From positions 1 to 64,000 of the forward strand of contig JAZNRE010000032.1 of NCBI GenBank assembly GCA_045590535.1: DNA of 64,000 nt. Direction: 5' to 3'. The position numbers were made by a program, and so were the translations under genes. A model generated the notes under the pieces. The model was given only the letters and a program-made list of their open reading frames with translations, made no database searches and was not told where the DNA came from. Each line of letters opens with the position of its first letter. The first letter of the stretch is position 1. Origin of the DNA: UMGS755 sp045590535. GTDB lineage: Bacteria; Bacillota; Clostridia; UBA1381; UBA9506. This document shows, piece by piece, positions 43,444-52,447 of this stretch.

Positions 43444-44151
43444 ATGTCAACCGATTTATTACGCCGGTGTGCCCAAGGGGATGCCGACGCCAGAAATCAG
43501 TTATTTGAACAAAATCTGGGACTTGTACATATGGTTGCCAACCGTTTTTTAAATCGTGGCATTGATGCTGAGGACTTGTATCAAATTGCCTCAATGGGCA
43601 TGATTAAGGCTTTAAATGCTTTTAATCCCGATTTTGGCGTTAAGCTTTCGACCTATGCCGTGCCGGTTATGTTAGGAGAGATTAAGCGTTATATGCGAGA
43701 TAACACAACCGTAAAAGTCAGCCGTTCTTATAAAATCATTGCCGCCAAGGCGGCATATATGCAAGACCTACTCACAAAGCAAATCGGGCGTGAGCCAACC
43801 ATTTGTGAACTTGCCGAGAGTCTATCAATGCAACCGGAAGAACTCAGTAATGTCTTAGCTGCCACACAGCCAACTCTTTCTTTAGATGAGCCTCGTGGCG
43901 ATGACGACACCACTTTGCAAGAGCAGGTTTCGTCAAACGAAAGCATTTTAGACAATGTGGACCGGCTCACCCTAAAACAGTTGATTGACAAATTGCCCCC
44001 GCGGGAGCAAACCATTATTCTGTTGCGTTACATAAAAGGTGAAACCCAGGAGCGAATTGGCAAGCGCCTGGGAATTTCCCAGGTGCAGGTGTCAAGGCTT
44101 GAAAAAAACATTATCAAAAAACTGCGCAAAGAATTTTATTTAAATAGCTGA
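43444..44151 (+). CDS. sigF: RNA polymerase sigma factor SigF
   Basis: The first forespore-specific sigma factor. The 235-aa SigF/SigB-type protein has region 2 (NRFLNRGIDAEDLYQIASMGMIKAL, KLSTYAVPVMLGEIKRYMRD), region 3 (about residues 100-150) and region 4 (PPREQTIILLRYIKGETQ, LGISQVQVSRLEK). AGGGAGG precedes the start, 15 nt after spoIIAB. The operon ends with a bidirectional terminator. This is the clearest marker of a sporulating lineage in the window. Confidence 0.97.
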   Translation: MSTDLLRRCAQGDADARNQLFEQNLGLVHMVANRFLNRGIDAEDLYQIASMGMIKALNAFNPDFGVKLSTYAVPVMLGEIKRYMRDNTTVKVSRSYKIIAAKAAYMQDLLTKQIGREPTICELAESLSMQPEELSNVLAATQPTLSLDEPRGDDDTTLQEQVSSNESILDNVDRLTLKQLIDKLPPREQTIILLRYIKGETQERIGKRLGISQVQVSRLEKNIIKKLRKEFYLNS

Positions 44152-44163
44152 TAAATAAAACAA

Positions 44164-44199
44164 AGCCGCCCGGCGAATGCCGGACGGCTCTATTTTTTT
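44164..44199. terminator. Bidirectional terminator between sigF and hup
   Basis: The stem AGCCG-C-CCGGC/GCCGG-A-CGGCT has one mismatch, a GAAT loop and a seven-T run on the plus side; the other flank gives a U-rich run on the minus strand. Confidence 0.9.
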
Positions 44200-44202
44200 G
44201 CA

Positions 44203-44481
44203 TTATTTACCTGAAACAACATCTTTTAAAGCTTTGCCGGCTTTAAAAGCAGGAACAACGCTTGCCGGAATTTTGATAACAGCTTTTGTCTGTGGGTTCT
44301 TACCGGTACGGGCTGCTCTCTTTCTTGCTTCAAATGTACCAAAACCTACCAACTGAACTTTATCACCCTTTTTCAGGGTTTCACCAACGATGTCAACAAA
44401 CGCACCCAGCACTTTTTCTGCATCTTTCTTTGTGATGTCAGCTTTTTCTGCCAGTGCAGCTACTAATTCTGCTTTATTCAT
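44203..44481 (-). CDS. hup: DNA-binding protein HU
   Basis: A 92-aa histone-like protein. The HU signature GFGTFEARKRAARTGKNPQT near residue 47 is present, and the N-terminus MNKAELVAALAEKADITKKDAEK is typical. It has its own promoter with a perfect TATAAT and an AAAGGAGGGG ribosome site, as expected for an abundant nucleoid protein. Confidence 0.98.
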   Translation of the reverse strand: MNKAELVAALAEKADITKKDAEKVLGAFVDIVGETLKKGDKVQLVGFGTFEARKRAARTGKNPQTKAVIKIPASVVPAFKAGKALKDVVSGK

Positions 44482-44520
44482 TTTTTCCCCTCCTTTACAT
44501 AATATAAAACACTAAATATC

Positions 44521-44549
44521 ATTATATGACAAAATTCGGCATTTGTGAA
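44521..44549 (-). promoter_or_regulatory. SigA promoter of hup
   Basis: On the minus strand TTCACA (44544-44549), a 17-nt spacer and TATAAT (44521-44526). Confidence 0.75.
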
Positions 44550-44617
44550 ATGTTTTTTTCTTGTTTACATAATCTTCATTTAATATCACCAAACAGGACT
44601 ACCCTTTTTTGTCTATT

Positions 44618-45406
44618 TTAACGGCCTTTTGCCGCATCCCATAAGGCATCCATCTCGGCAAGGGTCATTTCTTCCAGTTTCTTGCCTGCTTTTTGAGCCT
44701 CTTTTTCAACAAAAGAAAAGCGGTCGATAAACTTGCGGATGGTCTGGCCTAACGATTCTTCCGCCGAGCAGTTAAAGAAACGAGCCACATTAACAGCCGA
44801 GAATAAAACATCGCCCAGTTCTTCGCTGACATGTGCTTTATCCTGCTGCGCTGCCGCCTCGGCAAGCTCTTCTACCTCTTCCCGCAGCTTTTCGATTGCC
44901 CCATCGGCGCAGTCCCAGTCAAAACCGGCTTTGGCCGCCTTTGACTGCACCTTTTGGGCACGAATCAGCGCCGGCAGATAGGAGCAGACGCTTTCCATGC
45001 TTTCGGTATAGCTTTTTTGCCCTCTTTCTTTTTGCTTGTTCTTTTCCCAGGTGTCAAGCACCGCTTCCGGTGTTTCGGCAGTATCGTTTCCAAAAATGTG
45101 GCTGTGCCGCGAAATCATTTTATGGCAAATATGATACAGCACATCATCCAGCGTAAAGGTGCCGGCCTCTTCACCAATTTGGGAATGAAACACCACCTGC
45201 ATCAAAAGGTCGCCCAGCTCATCAGCAAAGGCATCCGGCGTGTCATGGTCCAGGGCTTCCATGGCCTCATAGGCCTCTTCAATCAAATTCATTTTAATGC
45301 TCTGATGGGTCTGCACCCGATCCCACGGGCAACCGTTTTCGCCCCGCAGAGCCTTCAAAATATCAACCAAATCGTTAAAGCTATAGCGTTTTTTCTCTTG
45401 TTCCAT
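44618..45406 (-). CDS. mazG: Nucleoside triphosphate pyrophosphohydrolase MazG
   Basis: Hydrolyses NTPs and dNTPs to monophosphates, thought to clean up non-canonical nucleotides. The 262-aa protein has two MazG modules: LRGENGCPWDRVQTHQSIK with EEAYEAMEALD and DELGDLLMQVVFH (residues 20-75), and a second from about 150 (LREEVEELAEA, EELGDVLFSAVNVARF). It follows the SpoVB-like flippase gene, matching the yabM-yabN order of Bacillus (without the tetrapyrrole methylase domain of YabN). Confidence 0.95.
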   Translation of the reverse strand: MEQEKKRYSFNDLVDILKALRGENGCPWDRVQTHQSIKMNLIEEAYEAMEALDHDTPDAFADELGDLLMQVVFHSQIGEEAGTFTLDDVLYHICHKMISRHSHIFGNDTAETPEAVLDTWEKNKQKERGQKSYTESMESVCSYLPALIRAQKVQSKAAKAGFDWDCADGAIEKLREEVEELAEAAAQQDKAHVSEELGDVLFSAVNVARFFNCSAEESLGQTIRKFIDRFSFVEKEAQKAGKKLEEMTLAEMDALWDAAKGR

Positions 45407-45458
45407 AATGCTTTTGCTCCTTTAATTATTCAATCCGTAATCGGCATATATTTCTCTT

Positions 45459-47204
45459 TTAAGAAAGCAGACGGAATTTATCCAAAAGTCCTGCCAGTTT
45501 TTCGCCTTTGGGCATCATCAGCACATCTTCGCGGCGAATCAGCTTAAAGACAAAAACCATAATGCCATAAAGCAGTGCAGCCACCAAAATGGCAACTCCA
45601 AGGGCAATAATCATTTTGAGTCGAATGGCGGAAGCCACCGGTGTAATCGGTGCACTTTGGGGCATGAAGTTAACCGTCAACGACATGGGGGCAATGTTTA
45701 AAAACTTGGCCGTCAGTTGATAAGCAAAGTATCCGCCAACACCCATGATGCCGCTGGCAACAACCGGACGCAAAACAAAGCTTGAAAGGGGCATTTTAGC
45801 GCCCATAACCCGCCGCACGCTGTTTAAGTTTAGCACAGCAATCACCAGATAACACAAATTGGTGCTGATGGGTGCACCGCCAATGTTAATGCCAGGAATG
45901 GCGATTAAAACAAAGTTAGTAACAATTTTAACCACACCACCAATGGCCATATTCCGCACCGGAACCATAACCCTGCCCGCCGCCTGCAGCATGGCCGTTG
46001 AAACAGAAACCAGGCTGACAAAAATGACAGCATAGCCCAAAATGGTCAGCATGGACGCTGCACGGGCATTGTTATAAACCGCTGTTAAAATGGGTTCACT
46101 TAAAACCGATAATCCTACGGCGCAAGGCAATGAAAACAGCATGGTAATGCGCAAGGTTGACTCGGACAGCTTTTTAACTTCAGCAAAATTTCTCGTGGCA
46201 AAAGCCCCAGAAATAAAAGGCACCACACTCATAGAAAGGGACATGATGATGGTGGGGGGCAAATTGAACATGGGAATAGCAAAGCCTGAATAAGCACCGT
46301 AGAGTATTTCAGAAGGCTTAATAGCCATGGCGTGTCCAATGAGAGCCTCAACCGGCGACACACCATAAAACTCGGTTAAGGTGTTATACATGTCCTGTGT
46401 CACCGAAATGGTTTGCAACCGCTGACGAATCATAACCACATCAATCACATTGGTTAAAGAGGTAACCGCCGCACCGATGGTGATGGGAACGGCCAATTTT
46501 GCAAGCTCGGCAAAAATTGATTTTGTGCTTCGGGACTGGGGATTATAAAGGCTTGCCTCTTTGCTCATGGTCTTTCGGCGGGCAACAAAGGTTACAACCA
46601 TGATGATGCAGGCAAAAAATGTACCTGCTGTTACACCCAAAACCGCACCGGCTGCTGCATTTACTATGCCAGTGGGTAATAAAACATAGGCCAACAAAAG
46701 ACCAATCACCAGCTTACCCAAAGCCTCGGCCACTTCAGACAAAGCCGTGGGAAGCATGTCAGAAAAGCCCTGAAAATAGCCCCTGAATGCCGAAAGCAGC
46801 GACACAAAAAAGATTGCCGGGGCAATGGCAATAATGCTCAAATAAGAAGAAGGAGAATTCACAATTTGAACCGCAAAAATTTTGGCGCCCAAAAGCAAAA
46901 CCAACATGCCGGCCAAACCGATTAAAAACAACAGCAAAAGAGCCGCACGAAAGATTTTCTTTGTTTCGGTGTAATTGTTTTTGGCAACGCTGGCCGAAAC
47001 CATTTTCGAAACCGCCACAGGCAGTCCTGCCGTTGCAATAACAAACATGCAGGCATATAGGTTATAGGCTGTACTGAAAATGGCCATACCCTCTTCGTGA
47101 ATGATATTGGCAAGGGGAATTTTGAACAACGCCCCAATGACTTTGACCAGTGCATTGGCCACAACCAAAATGACTGCACCCTTTAAATAAGATTGTTTTT
47201 TCAA
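45459..47204 (-). CDS. SpoVB/YabM-like polysaccharide or lipid II flippase (MATE/MOP family)
   Basis: A 581-aa integral membrane protein with about 14 predicted membrane segments, of the MOP superfamily (PST/MurJ-like). The N-terminus KGAVILVVANALVKVIGALFKIPLANII is typical of the SpoVB/YtgP/YabM group. These proteins flip lipid-linked precursors for peptidoglycan, including spore cortex. The start is TTG (47202-47204) after GGGGAGG. mazG beside it suggests the YabM subgroup. Other subgroups cannot be excluded. Confidence 0.87.
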   Translation of the reverse strand: MKKQSYLKGAVILVVANALVKVIGALFKIPLANIIHEEGMAIFSTAYNLYACMFVIATAGLPVAVSKMVSASVAKNNYTETKKIFRAALLLLFLIGLAGMLVLLLGAKIFAVQIVNSPSSYLSIIAIAPAIFFVSLLSAFRGYFQGFSDMLPTALSEVAEALGKLVIGLLLAYVLLPTGIVNAAAGAVLGVTAGTFFACIIMVVTFVARRKTMSKEASLYNPQSRSTKSIFAELAKLAVPITIGAAVTSLTNVIDVVMIRQRLQTISVTQDMYNTLTEFYGVSPVEALIGHAMAIKPSEILYGAYSGFAIPMFNLPPTIIMSLSMSVVPFISGAFATRNFAEVKKLSESTLRITMLFSLPCAVGLSVLSEPILTAVYNNARAASMLTILGYAVIFVSLVSVSTAMLQAAGRVMVPVRNMAIGGVVKIVTNFVLIAIPGINIGGAPISTNLCYLVIAVLNLNSVRRVMGAKMPLSSFVLRPVVASGIMGVGGYFAYQLTAKFLNIAPMSLTVNFMPQSAPITPVASAIRLKMIIALGVAILVAALLYGIMVFVFKLIRREDVLMMPKGEKLAGLLDKFRLLS

Positions 47205-47289
47205 TCTTGTAACCTCCCCACTCTTCCAAACTGATTTGGACAGGATTTACTCCGTTAATTCATTGTATTGTTTTAAAGAAACGAATAGA

Positions 47290-48651
47290 CTATTTCCCCA
47301 GACAAAAACGGGAGAAAATTTCGTCCACAATTTCTTCTGAAACGGTTTGACCGTCAATGGTGCCCAGGGCCTCCATGGCTATGCGCAAGTCCACGGACAA
47401 AAGGTCTGTGGGCATGCCGGCACACAAGGTGGCAAGGGCATTTTTGAGGGCCGAAAGTGCCTCACTGATGGCCTGTTTGTGTCGCAGATTGATAACCGCA
47501 GCGTCTTGCCTTTGGGTAATTTTGCCCAACGAAAACAGCTGGGTCACCGTTTTTTCAAGGTTCTCTATGCCCTCATTATATTTGGCAGACAGCACAACCT
47601 GGGGAAGCTTTGCCACTCTTTCCGGCAACCCGCAGGTGCGCTCTAAGTCTGATTTATTCAAAACAACAATTACATTTTTATGTTGAACCATTTCCAAAAT
47701 GGCTTCGTCTTCCGCGTCAAATTGTCTTGAAGCATCCAACACAAAAAGCACAAGGTCGGCCCGTTCCATATATTCTTTTGCCTTCTTTATGCCCATTTCT
47801 TCAATGGCCTCTGCCTCGTTGCGAATGCCGGCTGTGTCAAACAAATTCAGCCGCAATTCACCCAAACGAACGGATTCTTCAATGACATCGCGTGTTGTGC
47901 CGGCCTGCTGGGTTACCAGGGCGCGTTCTGTGCCGGATAAACTGTTTAACAAAGAGGATTTACCCACATTGGGTTTGCCCACAATAACGGTGTTAATGCC
48001 CTCTCGAATCAACCGGCCCTGCTCGGCTTCACCCTGCATGTCCTTTAGCTTGGCAATTAGTTCTTTAAGGGTTGTTTGGGTTTCTGCCGTGGTGGTTTCT
48101 TCAACATCTTCTTCGGGATAGTCTGCCATCACATCAAGGCCCGCTGCCAAATGCAAAATTTCTTGGCGAATGGCTTCAATGGGTGCAGATAGGCGACCTT
48201 TAAGCTGATTCACCGATAAAGTAACCGCCGCATCGGATTCCGCCTGAATTAAGTCAATAACGGCCTCCGCCTGGGATAAATCCATTTTGCCGTTTAAAAA
48301 GGCACGCTTTGTAAATTCACCCCGGGTGGCAAGCACCGCCCCGTTTGATAAAACGGCCGTGAGCACACTTCGGGCTATGTAGCTGCCGCCGTGACAACTT
48401 ATTTCAACCACATCCTCACCGGTGTAAGATCGGGGTGCACGCATAATGCCCACCAGCACTTCATCCAGCACGGTGTCGTTATGCACAATGTGACCATAAA
48501 CTAAGGTGTGACTTGGGCTTTCAGCCAACGCCTTTTTGCTGCGAAAAACACGGTCGCAAACAGAAATGGCTTCGGTTCCGCTAACGCGAATCACCGCAAT
48601 GCCACCTTCACCGGGTGCTGTTGCAATGGCTGCAATGGTTGTTTCTTTCAA
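47290..48651 (-). CDS. mnmE: tRNA modification GTPase MnmE
   Basis: With MnmG, it modifies the wobble uridine (cmnm5U) of several tRNAs. The N-terminal formyl-THF-binding domain starts TTIAAIATAPGEGGIAVIRVSG. The G domain is embedded in a helical domain: GKPNVGKSSLLNSL, DTAGIRNEAE and NKSD. The protein ends with the catalytic C-terminal FSRFCLGK (CxGK). The frame opens at GTG 48663; a TTG at 48651 with AGGTGG 7 nt upstream fits the family start better (453 aa). mnmG is not adjacent. Confidence 0.95.
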   Translation of the reverse strand: MKETTIAAIATAPGEGGIAVIRVSGTEAISVCDRVFRSKKALAESPSHTLVYGHIVHNDTVLDEVLVGIMRAPRSYTGEDVVEISCHGGSYIARSVLTAVLSNGAVLATRGEFTKRAFLNGKMDLSQAEAVIDLIQAESDAAVTLSVNQLKGRLSAPIEAIRQEILHLAAGLDVMADYPEEDVEETTTAETQTTLKELIAKLKDMQGEAEQGRLIREGINTVIVGKPNVGKSSLLNSLSGTERALVTQQAGTTRDVIEESVRLGELRLNLFDTAGIRNEAEAIEEMGIKKAKEYMERADLVLFVLDASRQFDAEDEAILEMVQHKNVIVVLNKSDLERTCGLPERVAKLPQVVLSAKYNEGIENLEKTVTQLFSLGKITQRQDAAVINLRHKQAISEALSALKNALATLCAGMPTDLLSVDLRIAMEALGTIDGQTVSEEIVDEIFSRFCLGK

Positions 48652-48656
48652 AGTTG

Positions 48657-49166
48657 TCACCACCTGTTTAATTTCTGATAGTCTTCTAAAACATAGGATA
48701 AAGCGTCTAAATACCTCTCTACAGAGGGAATTTTAATAAGTAACCGGAAGGTGCGGCGCACCTCACGGATAAAGGCTTTGTCAATGCAATCGGCCGCTTC
48801 GGGATGGGTCAGAGGACAAATGTTTGCCCGGGGGTCGTGAATGATTTCCAGTGTTGACCCTTTCCGGTAAAAAGGAACGAGAGGAAAAATACGGCAGGAA
48901 AGAGGCCGCTCTTCTCTTTTGCAGGGACCGTGGCAGGTCACCAGGTCAACCGCTTTATCCCCCACCATAAAGTCCGTTGAGAAAACAGAAAAATTATCTT
49001 TCCCGACGAAAAACTTTTTTTCGCCGGGAAAGAGATACATGCCGCTCTCATCATCCCCCTCACAGCACAGCTTGCCGCAAAGGGCACCGCAATCAAAGGG
49101 GACGGGGGTTCGTGCATCAAATCGTCTATAAATTTCTTTGTATAGCTCACTTATATGCAGCTTCAT
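48657..49166 (-). CDS. Cysteine-cluster protein of unknown function
   Basis: A 169-aa protein with an N-terminal CGALCGKLCC cluster (residues 26-35). Further cysteines lie in TCHGPCKREERPLSCRIFPL (about 77-96) and in ICPLTH. The pattern recalls the YkgJ-type zinc- or iron-chelating family, and the segment ERPLSCRIFPLVP is typical of it. No reaction is known. The start overlaps the gatB stop and the stop overlaps the mnmE region, so it is translationally embedded between two tRNA-related genes. A link to tRNA metabolism is possible but not shown. Confidence 0.75.
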   Translation of the reverse strand: MKLHISELYKEIYRRFDARTPVPFDCGALCGKLCCEGDDESGMYLFPGEKKFFVGKDNFSVFSTDFMVGDKAVDLVTCHGPCKREERPLSCRIFPLVPFYRKGSTLEIIHDPRANICPLTHPEAADCIDKAFIREVRRTFRLLIKIPSVERYLDALSYVLEDYQKLNRW

Positions 49167-50596
49167 GCTTTATCCAATTCTTCTTTCAGCAATTTATTGA
49201 TAATCTGGGGATTGGCCTTGCCTTTTGACACGCGCATAATCTGACCAACTAAATAGCCCATGGCTCTGTCTCGGCCGGCTTTGTAATCGGCTATCGACTG
49301 CGGGTTCTGCTCTAAAACATCTTTTACCATCTGCAAAAGAGCGCCTTCATCAGACACCTGCAAAAGACCTAACCGTTCTACGATTTTTTCAGGCTCTTCG
49401 GGATTTGTAAACATCTCATTTAACACCTTTTTAGCCGCACTGTTGCTGATGGTTCCCTTTTCAATTAAAGCAATTAAGGATTTTAAATGGGCCGGTGAGA
49501 AGGGAATATCCCCTGCTTCTAATTCCCGGTCATTTAACACCTTTGCAATGTCGCCCATCAACCAGTTGCTGACGGCTTTCGGAGCAGCACCCTGGTTCAC
49601 GGTTTCATCAAAAAAATCAGCTGTTTTCTTGGATGATGTCAAAAGAAACGCATCATATTCCGGCAGACCATAGTCGTTCATATAACGGCTGCGACGCTCT
49701 TCGGGCAGTTCGGGAATGGTTTTCCGGATTTCTTCAATCCATTCGTCTGAAACCACAATGGGCAGCAGGTCAGGTTCGGGGAAATAGCGATAATCCTGGG
49801 CATCTTCTTTTGTCCTCATAACAACGCTGATGCCCTTCACATCGTCCCAACGGCGGGTTTCCTGCTCAATAACGCCGCCAGCAGAGAGCACTTCTGCCTG
49901 GCGCTTTTGCTCATATTCCATAGAGCGAACCGCCGCACGGAAGGAGTTGATGTTTTTCATTTCGCAACGGGTACCAAATTCTTTTTGTCCAAAAGGACGC
50001 AAAGAAAGGTTAACATCGCAGCGCAGAGAGCCTTCCTGCATTTTACAGTCAGAAACCTCGGTATATTCCAAAATGGATTTTAAGGTTTCTAAAAAGATTC
50101 GTGCTTCTTCAGGGGAACGCAGGTCAGGTTCTGATACAATCTCAATCAGAGGAACACCGCAACGGTTATAGTCAGCTATGGAGCAATTGGCGTAATCATC
50201 GTGCACCAGCTTGCCGGCATCTTCTTCAATGTGAATACGGGTGATGCCAATGCGGCGGGTCTCGCCGTCAACCAAAATGTCCACATATCCATTCTGGCAC
50301 AAAGGCAAATCAAACTGTGAAATCTGATAGGCCTTGGGAAGGTCGGGATAAAAATAATTTTTTCTGTCCTGCTTGCCGTATTTGGTGATGCTGCAATTCA
50401 TGGCAAGGCCTGCCTTGATGGCAAAATCCACCACCCTTTTGTTTAAAACGGGCAAGGTGCCGGGCATGCCAGAGCAAATGGGACAGGTGTGGGTGTTTGG
50501 CTCGCCGCCAAACTCGTTTTTACATCCACAGTATATCTTTGTGTTGGTCTTGAGCTCGGCATGAACCTCAAGACCGATGACAGTTTCGTAATTCAT
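49163..50596 (-). CDS. gatB: Asp/Glu-tRNA amidotransferase subunit B
   Basis: The tRNA-binding and kinase subunit of GatCAB, which converts Glu-tRNA-Gln (and Asp-tRNA-Asn) to the amide forms. The 477-aa protein has the signature GLEVHAELKTNTKIYC at the start, CPICSGMPGTLPVLN, DRKNYFYPDLPKAYQISQ and the C-terminal YqeY-like domain (about residues 330-477). AGGAGG precedes the ATG. It is in the order gatC-gatA-gatB. Confidence 0.98.
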   Translation of the reverse strand: MNYETVIGLEVHAELKTNTKIYCGCKNEFGGEPNTHTCPICSGMPGTLPVLNKRVVDFAIKAGLAMNCSITKYGKQDRKNYFYPDLPKAYQISQFDLPLCQNGYVDILVDGETRRIGITRIHIEEDAGKLVHDDYANCSIADYNRCGVPLIEIVSEPDLRSPEEARIFLETLKSILEYTEVSDCKMQEGSLRCDVNLSLRPFGQKEFGTRCEMKNINSFRAAVRSMEYEQKRQAEVLSAGGVIEQETRRWDDVKGISVVMRTKEDAQDYRYFPEPDLLPIVVSDEWIEEIRKTIPELPEERRSRYMNDYGLPEYDAFLLTSSKKTADFFDETVNQGAAPKAVSNWLMGDIAKVLNDRELEAGDIPFSPAHLKSLIALIEKGTISNSAAKKVLNEMFTNPEEPEKIVERLGLLQVSDEGALLQMVKDVLEQNPQSIADYKAGRDRAMGYLVGQIMRVSKGKANPQIINKLLKEELDKA

Positions 50597-50607
50597 GATT
50601 TGTCCTC

Positions 50608-52056
50608 CTATAGTGTGGGTCTGACTTTAGAAATAGTTTTTTCTAAAGCGTAAGCCGCATTCAAAATTGCTGCCTCGCCAAAGGGCTTGCCGATAATCTG
50701 CAGGCCGACGGGCAGACCTTTTGCATCATAGCCGCAAGGCAGAACAAGGGCCGGCAGACCGGCAATGTTAACCGATACGGTACAAATATCAGCCATGTAC
50801 ATCTGCAGGGGGTCATCGGTTTTTTCGCCAATGCCAAAGGCTGTGGTGGGTGTGGCCGGTGTAACCAGCACATCATATTTTTCAAAAGCCTTGTCAAAGT
50901 CTTGCATAATCATGGTTCTGACCTGCTGTGCTTTTTTATAATAAGCATCGTAATAACCGGAGGACAAGGCATAAGTACCAATCATGATACGGCGCTTCAC
51001 TTCTGCGCCAAAGCCTTCGCTGCGGGTTTGTGCATATAAATCAGCCAAATCATCAAATTTCTCGGCACGGTAGCCATATTTAACGCCATCAAACCGCGCC
51101 AGATTAGAACTTGCCTCGGCAGAAGAAATCATGTAATAAGCCGGCAGGGCATATTCGTTTAAGGGCAGATGCATGTCTTCATATTCAGCGTCCAACGCCT
51201 TAAAAGAATCAAGGGCCGCTAAAATGGCCTTTTGCACCGGCTCGCTGATGCCCTCGCCCATATATTCGGCAGGAACACCAATTTTAAGACCTTTAACATC
51301 GCCTGTTAAAGCACTTTCAAAAGAGGCATATTCACGGTTTACGCTGGTGGAATCCATGGGGTCATAACCAGCAATTTGGTCATATACCAGGGCACAATCC
51401 TGAACATCTTTAGCCAAAGGACCAATCTGGTCTAATGAAGAAGCAAAGGCCACCAAACCAAAACGGGATACGGTGCCATAGGTGGGTTTTAAACCCACAC
51501 AGCCGCACAAAGAAGCCGGCTGACGAATGGAACCGCCGGTGTCAGAACCCAAGGTGAACGCTGCTTCATCAGCTGCAACACAGGCAGCCGAACCGCCAGA
51601 GGAACCGCCCGGCACTTTTGTAATATCATAAGGATTTTTTGTTTTCTTAAAGTACGAATTTTCAGTAGATGAACCCATTGCAAATTCATCCATATTCAGC
51701 TTGCCGAGGAGCACCGTGTCGGCATCTTTCAGCTTTTGCGCCACTGTGCAGTCATAAGGCGGGCGGAAGTTATGAAGCATTTTGGATGAGCAGGTGGTTA
51801 AAATGTCCTTTGTGCAAAGGTTATCCTTAAGTGCCATGGGAACACCAGCCAAAGCGCCCACACTCTCACCTTTCGCAATTTTTTCATCCACTGCTGCAGC
51901 CTTTGCCATAGCTTCCTCAGGCAAAACGGTTACATAGCTTTCAACCTTGTCCTCCACCTTTTCAATCCGGTCTAAAAAGGCCTTGGTGATTTCCTTTGAA
52001 GACATTTCTTTATTTTTTATTTTGTCTCTGATTTCATGAGCCGTTAATGTATGCAT
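50608..52056 (-). CDS. gatA: Asp/Glu-tRNA amidotransferase subunit A
   Basis: The glutaminase (amidase-signature) subunit of GatCAB that supplies ammonia. The 482-aa protein carries the Ser-Ser-Lys site: Lys in GVPMALKDNL, Ser in PGGSSGGSAA and the oxyanion Ser in LGSDTGGSIRQPAS. The ATG at 52056 is chosen because AAGGAG lies 6-7 nt upstream; the frame opens at TTG 52062. It lies 18 nt after gatC. Confidence 0.98.
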   Translation of the reverse strand: MHTLTAHEIRDKIKNKEMSSKEITKAFLDRIEKVEDKVESYVTVLPEEAMAKAAAVDEKIAKGESVGALAGVPMALKDNLCTKDILTTCSSKMLHNFRPPYDCTVAQKLKDADTVLLGKLNMDEFAMGSSTENSYFKKTKNPYDITKVPGGSSGGSAACVAADEAAFTLGSDTGGSIRQPASLCGCVGLKPTYGTVSRFGLVAFASSLDQIGPLAKDVQDCALVYDQIAGYDPMDSTSVNREYASFESALTGDVKGLKIGVPAEYMGEGISEPVQKAILAALDSFKALDAEYEDMHLPLNEYALPAYYMISSAEASSNLARFDGVKYGYRAEKFDDLADLYAQTRSEGFGAEVKRRIMIGTYALSSGYYDAYYKKAQQVRTMIMQDFDKAFEKYDVLVTPATPTTAFGIGEKTDDPLQMYMADICTVSVNIAGLPALVLPCGYDAKGLPVGLQIIGKPFGEAAILNAAYALEKTISKVRPTL

Positions 52057-52074
52057 AATCAAACTCCTTCTGTA

Positions 52075-52362
52075 TTATTCAACAACCTTGGGTACGGTGT
52101 AGCCACCATCTTCTGCGCTGGGTGCATTGGCAAGCATTGCGTCGCGGTCATAAGAGGGCTTCACTACATCCTCACGAAAAGCATTGCTCATGGGAATAGC
52201 ATGGGCTGTGGGCACAACACCATCTGTGTCCAGCTCGTTTAATTTATTTGCAAAACCAATGATGCTTTCCATGTCGGCAGAAAGAGCTTCTGCTTCACTG
52301 TCTGAAAGCTTGAGTCTTGCAAGTTTTGCAACATGTAAAACTTCTTCTTTTGAAATTTTCAT
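52075..52362 (-). CDS. gatC: Asp/Glu-tRNA amidotransferase subunit C
   Basis: A 95-aa linker subunit that wraps GatA and GatB together. The family pattern VAKLARLKLSDSEAEALSADMESIIGFANKLNELDTDGVVPTAH is clear (first half of the protein), with the C-terminal DAMLANAPSAEDGGYTVPKV. GGAGACG precedes the ATG. It starts the gatCAB-cysteine-cluster-mnmE run. Confidence 0.96.
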   Translation of the reverse strand: MKISKEEVLHVAKLARLKLSDSEAEALSADMESIIGFANKLNELDTDGVVPTAHAIPMSNAFREDVVKPSYDRDAMLANAPSAEDGGYTVPKVVE

Positions 52363-52447
52363 ATTTTTCGTCTCCTATTCTTCTAAAAGTCATTTGCTTT
52401 AAAATTTATACATAGTCACTTTGACATTATTTTCTTTTTAAACTGTT

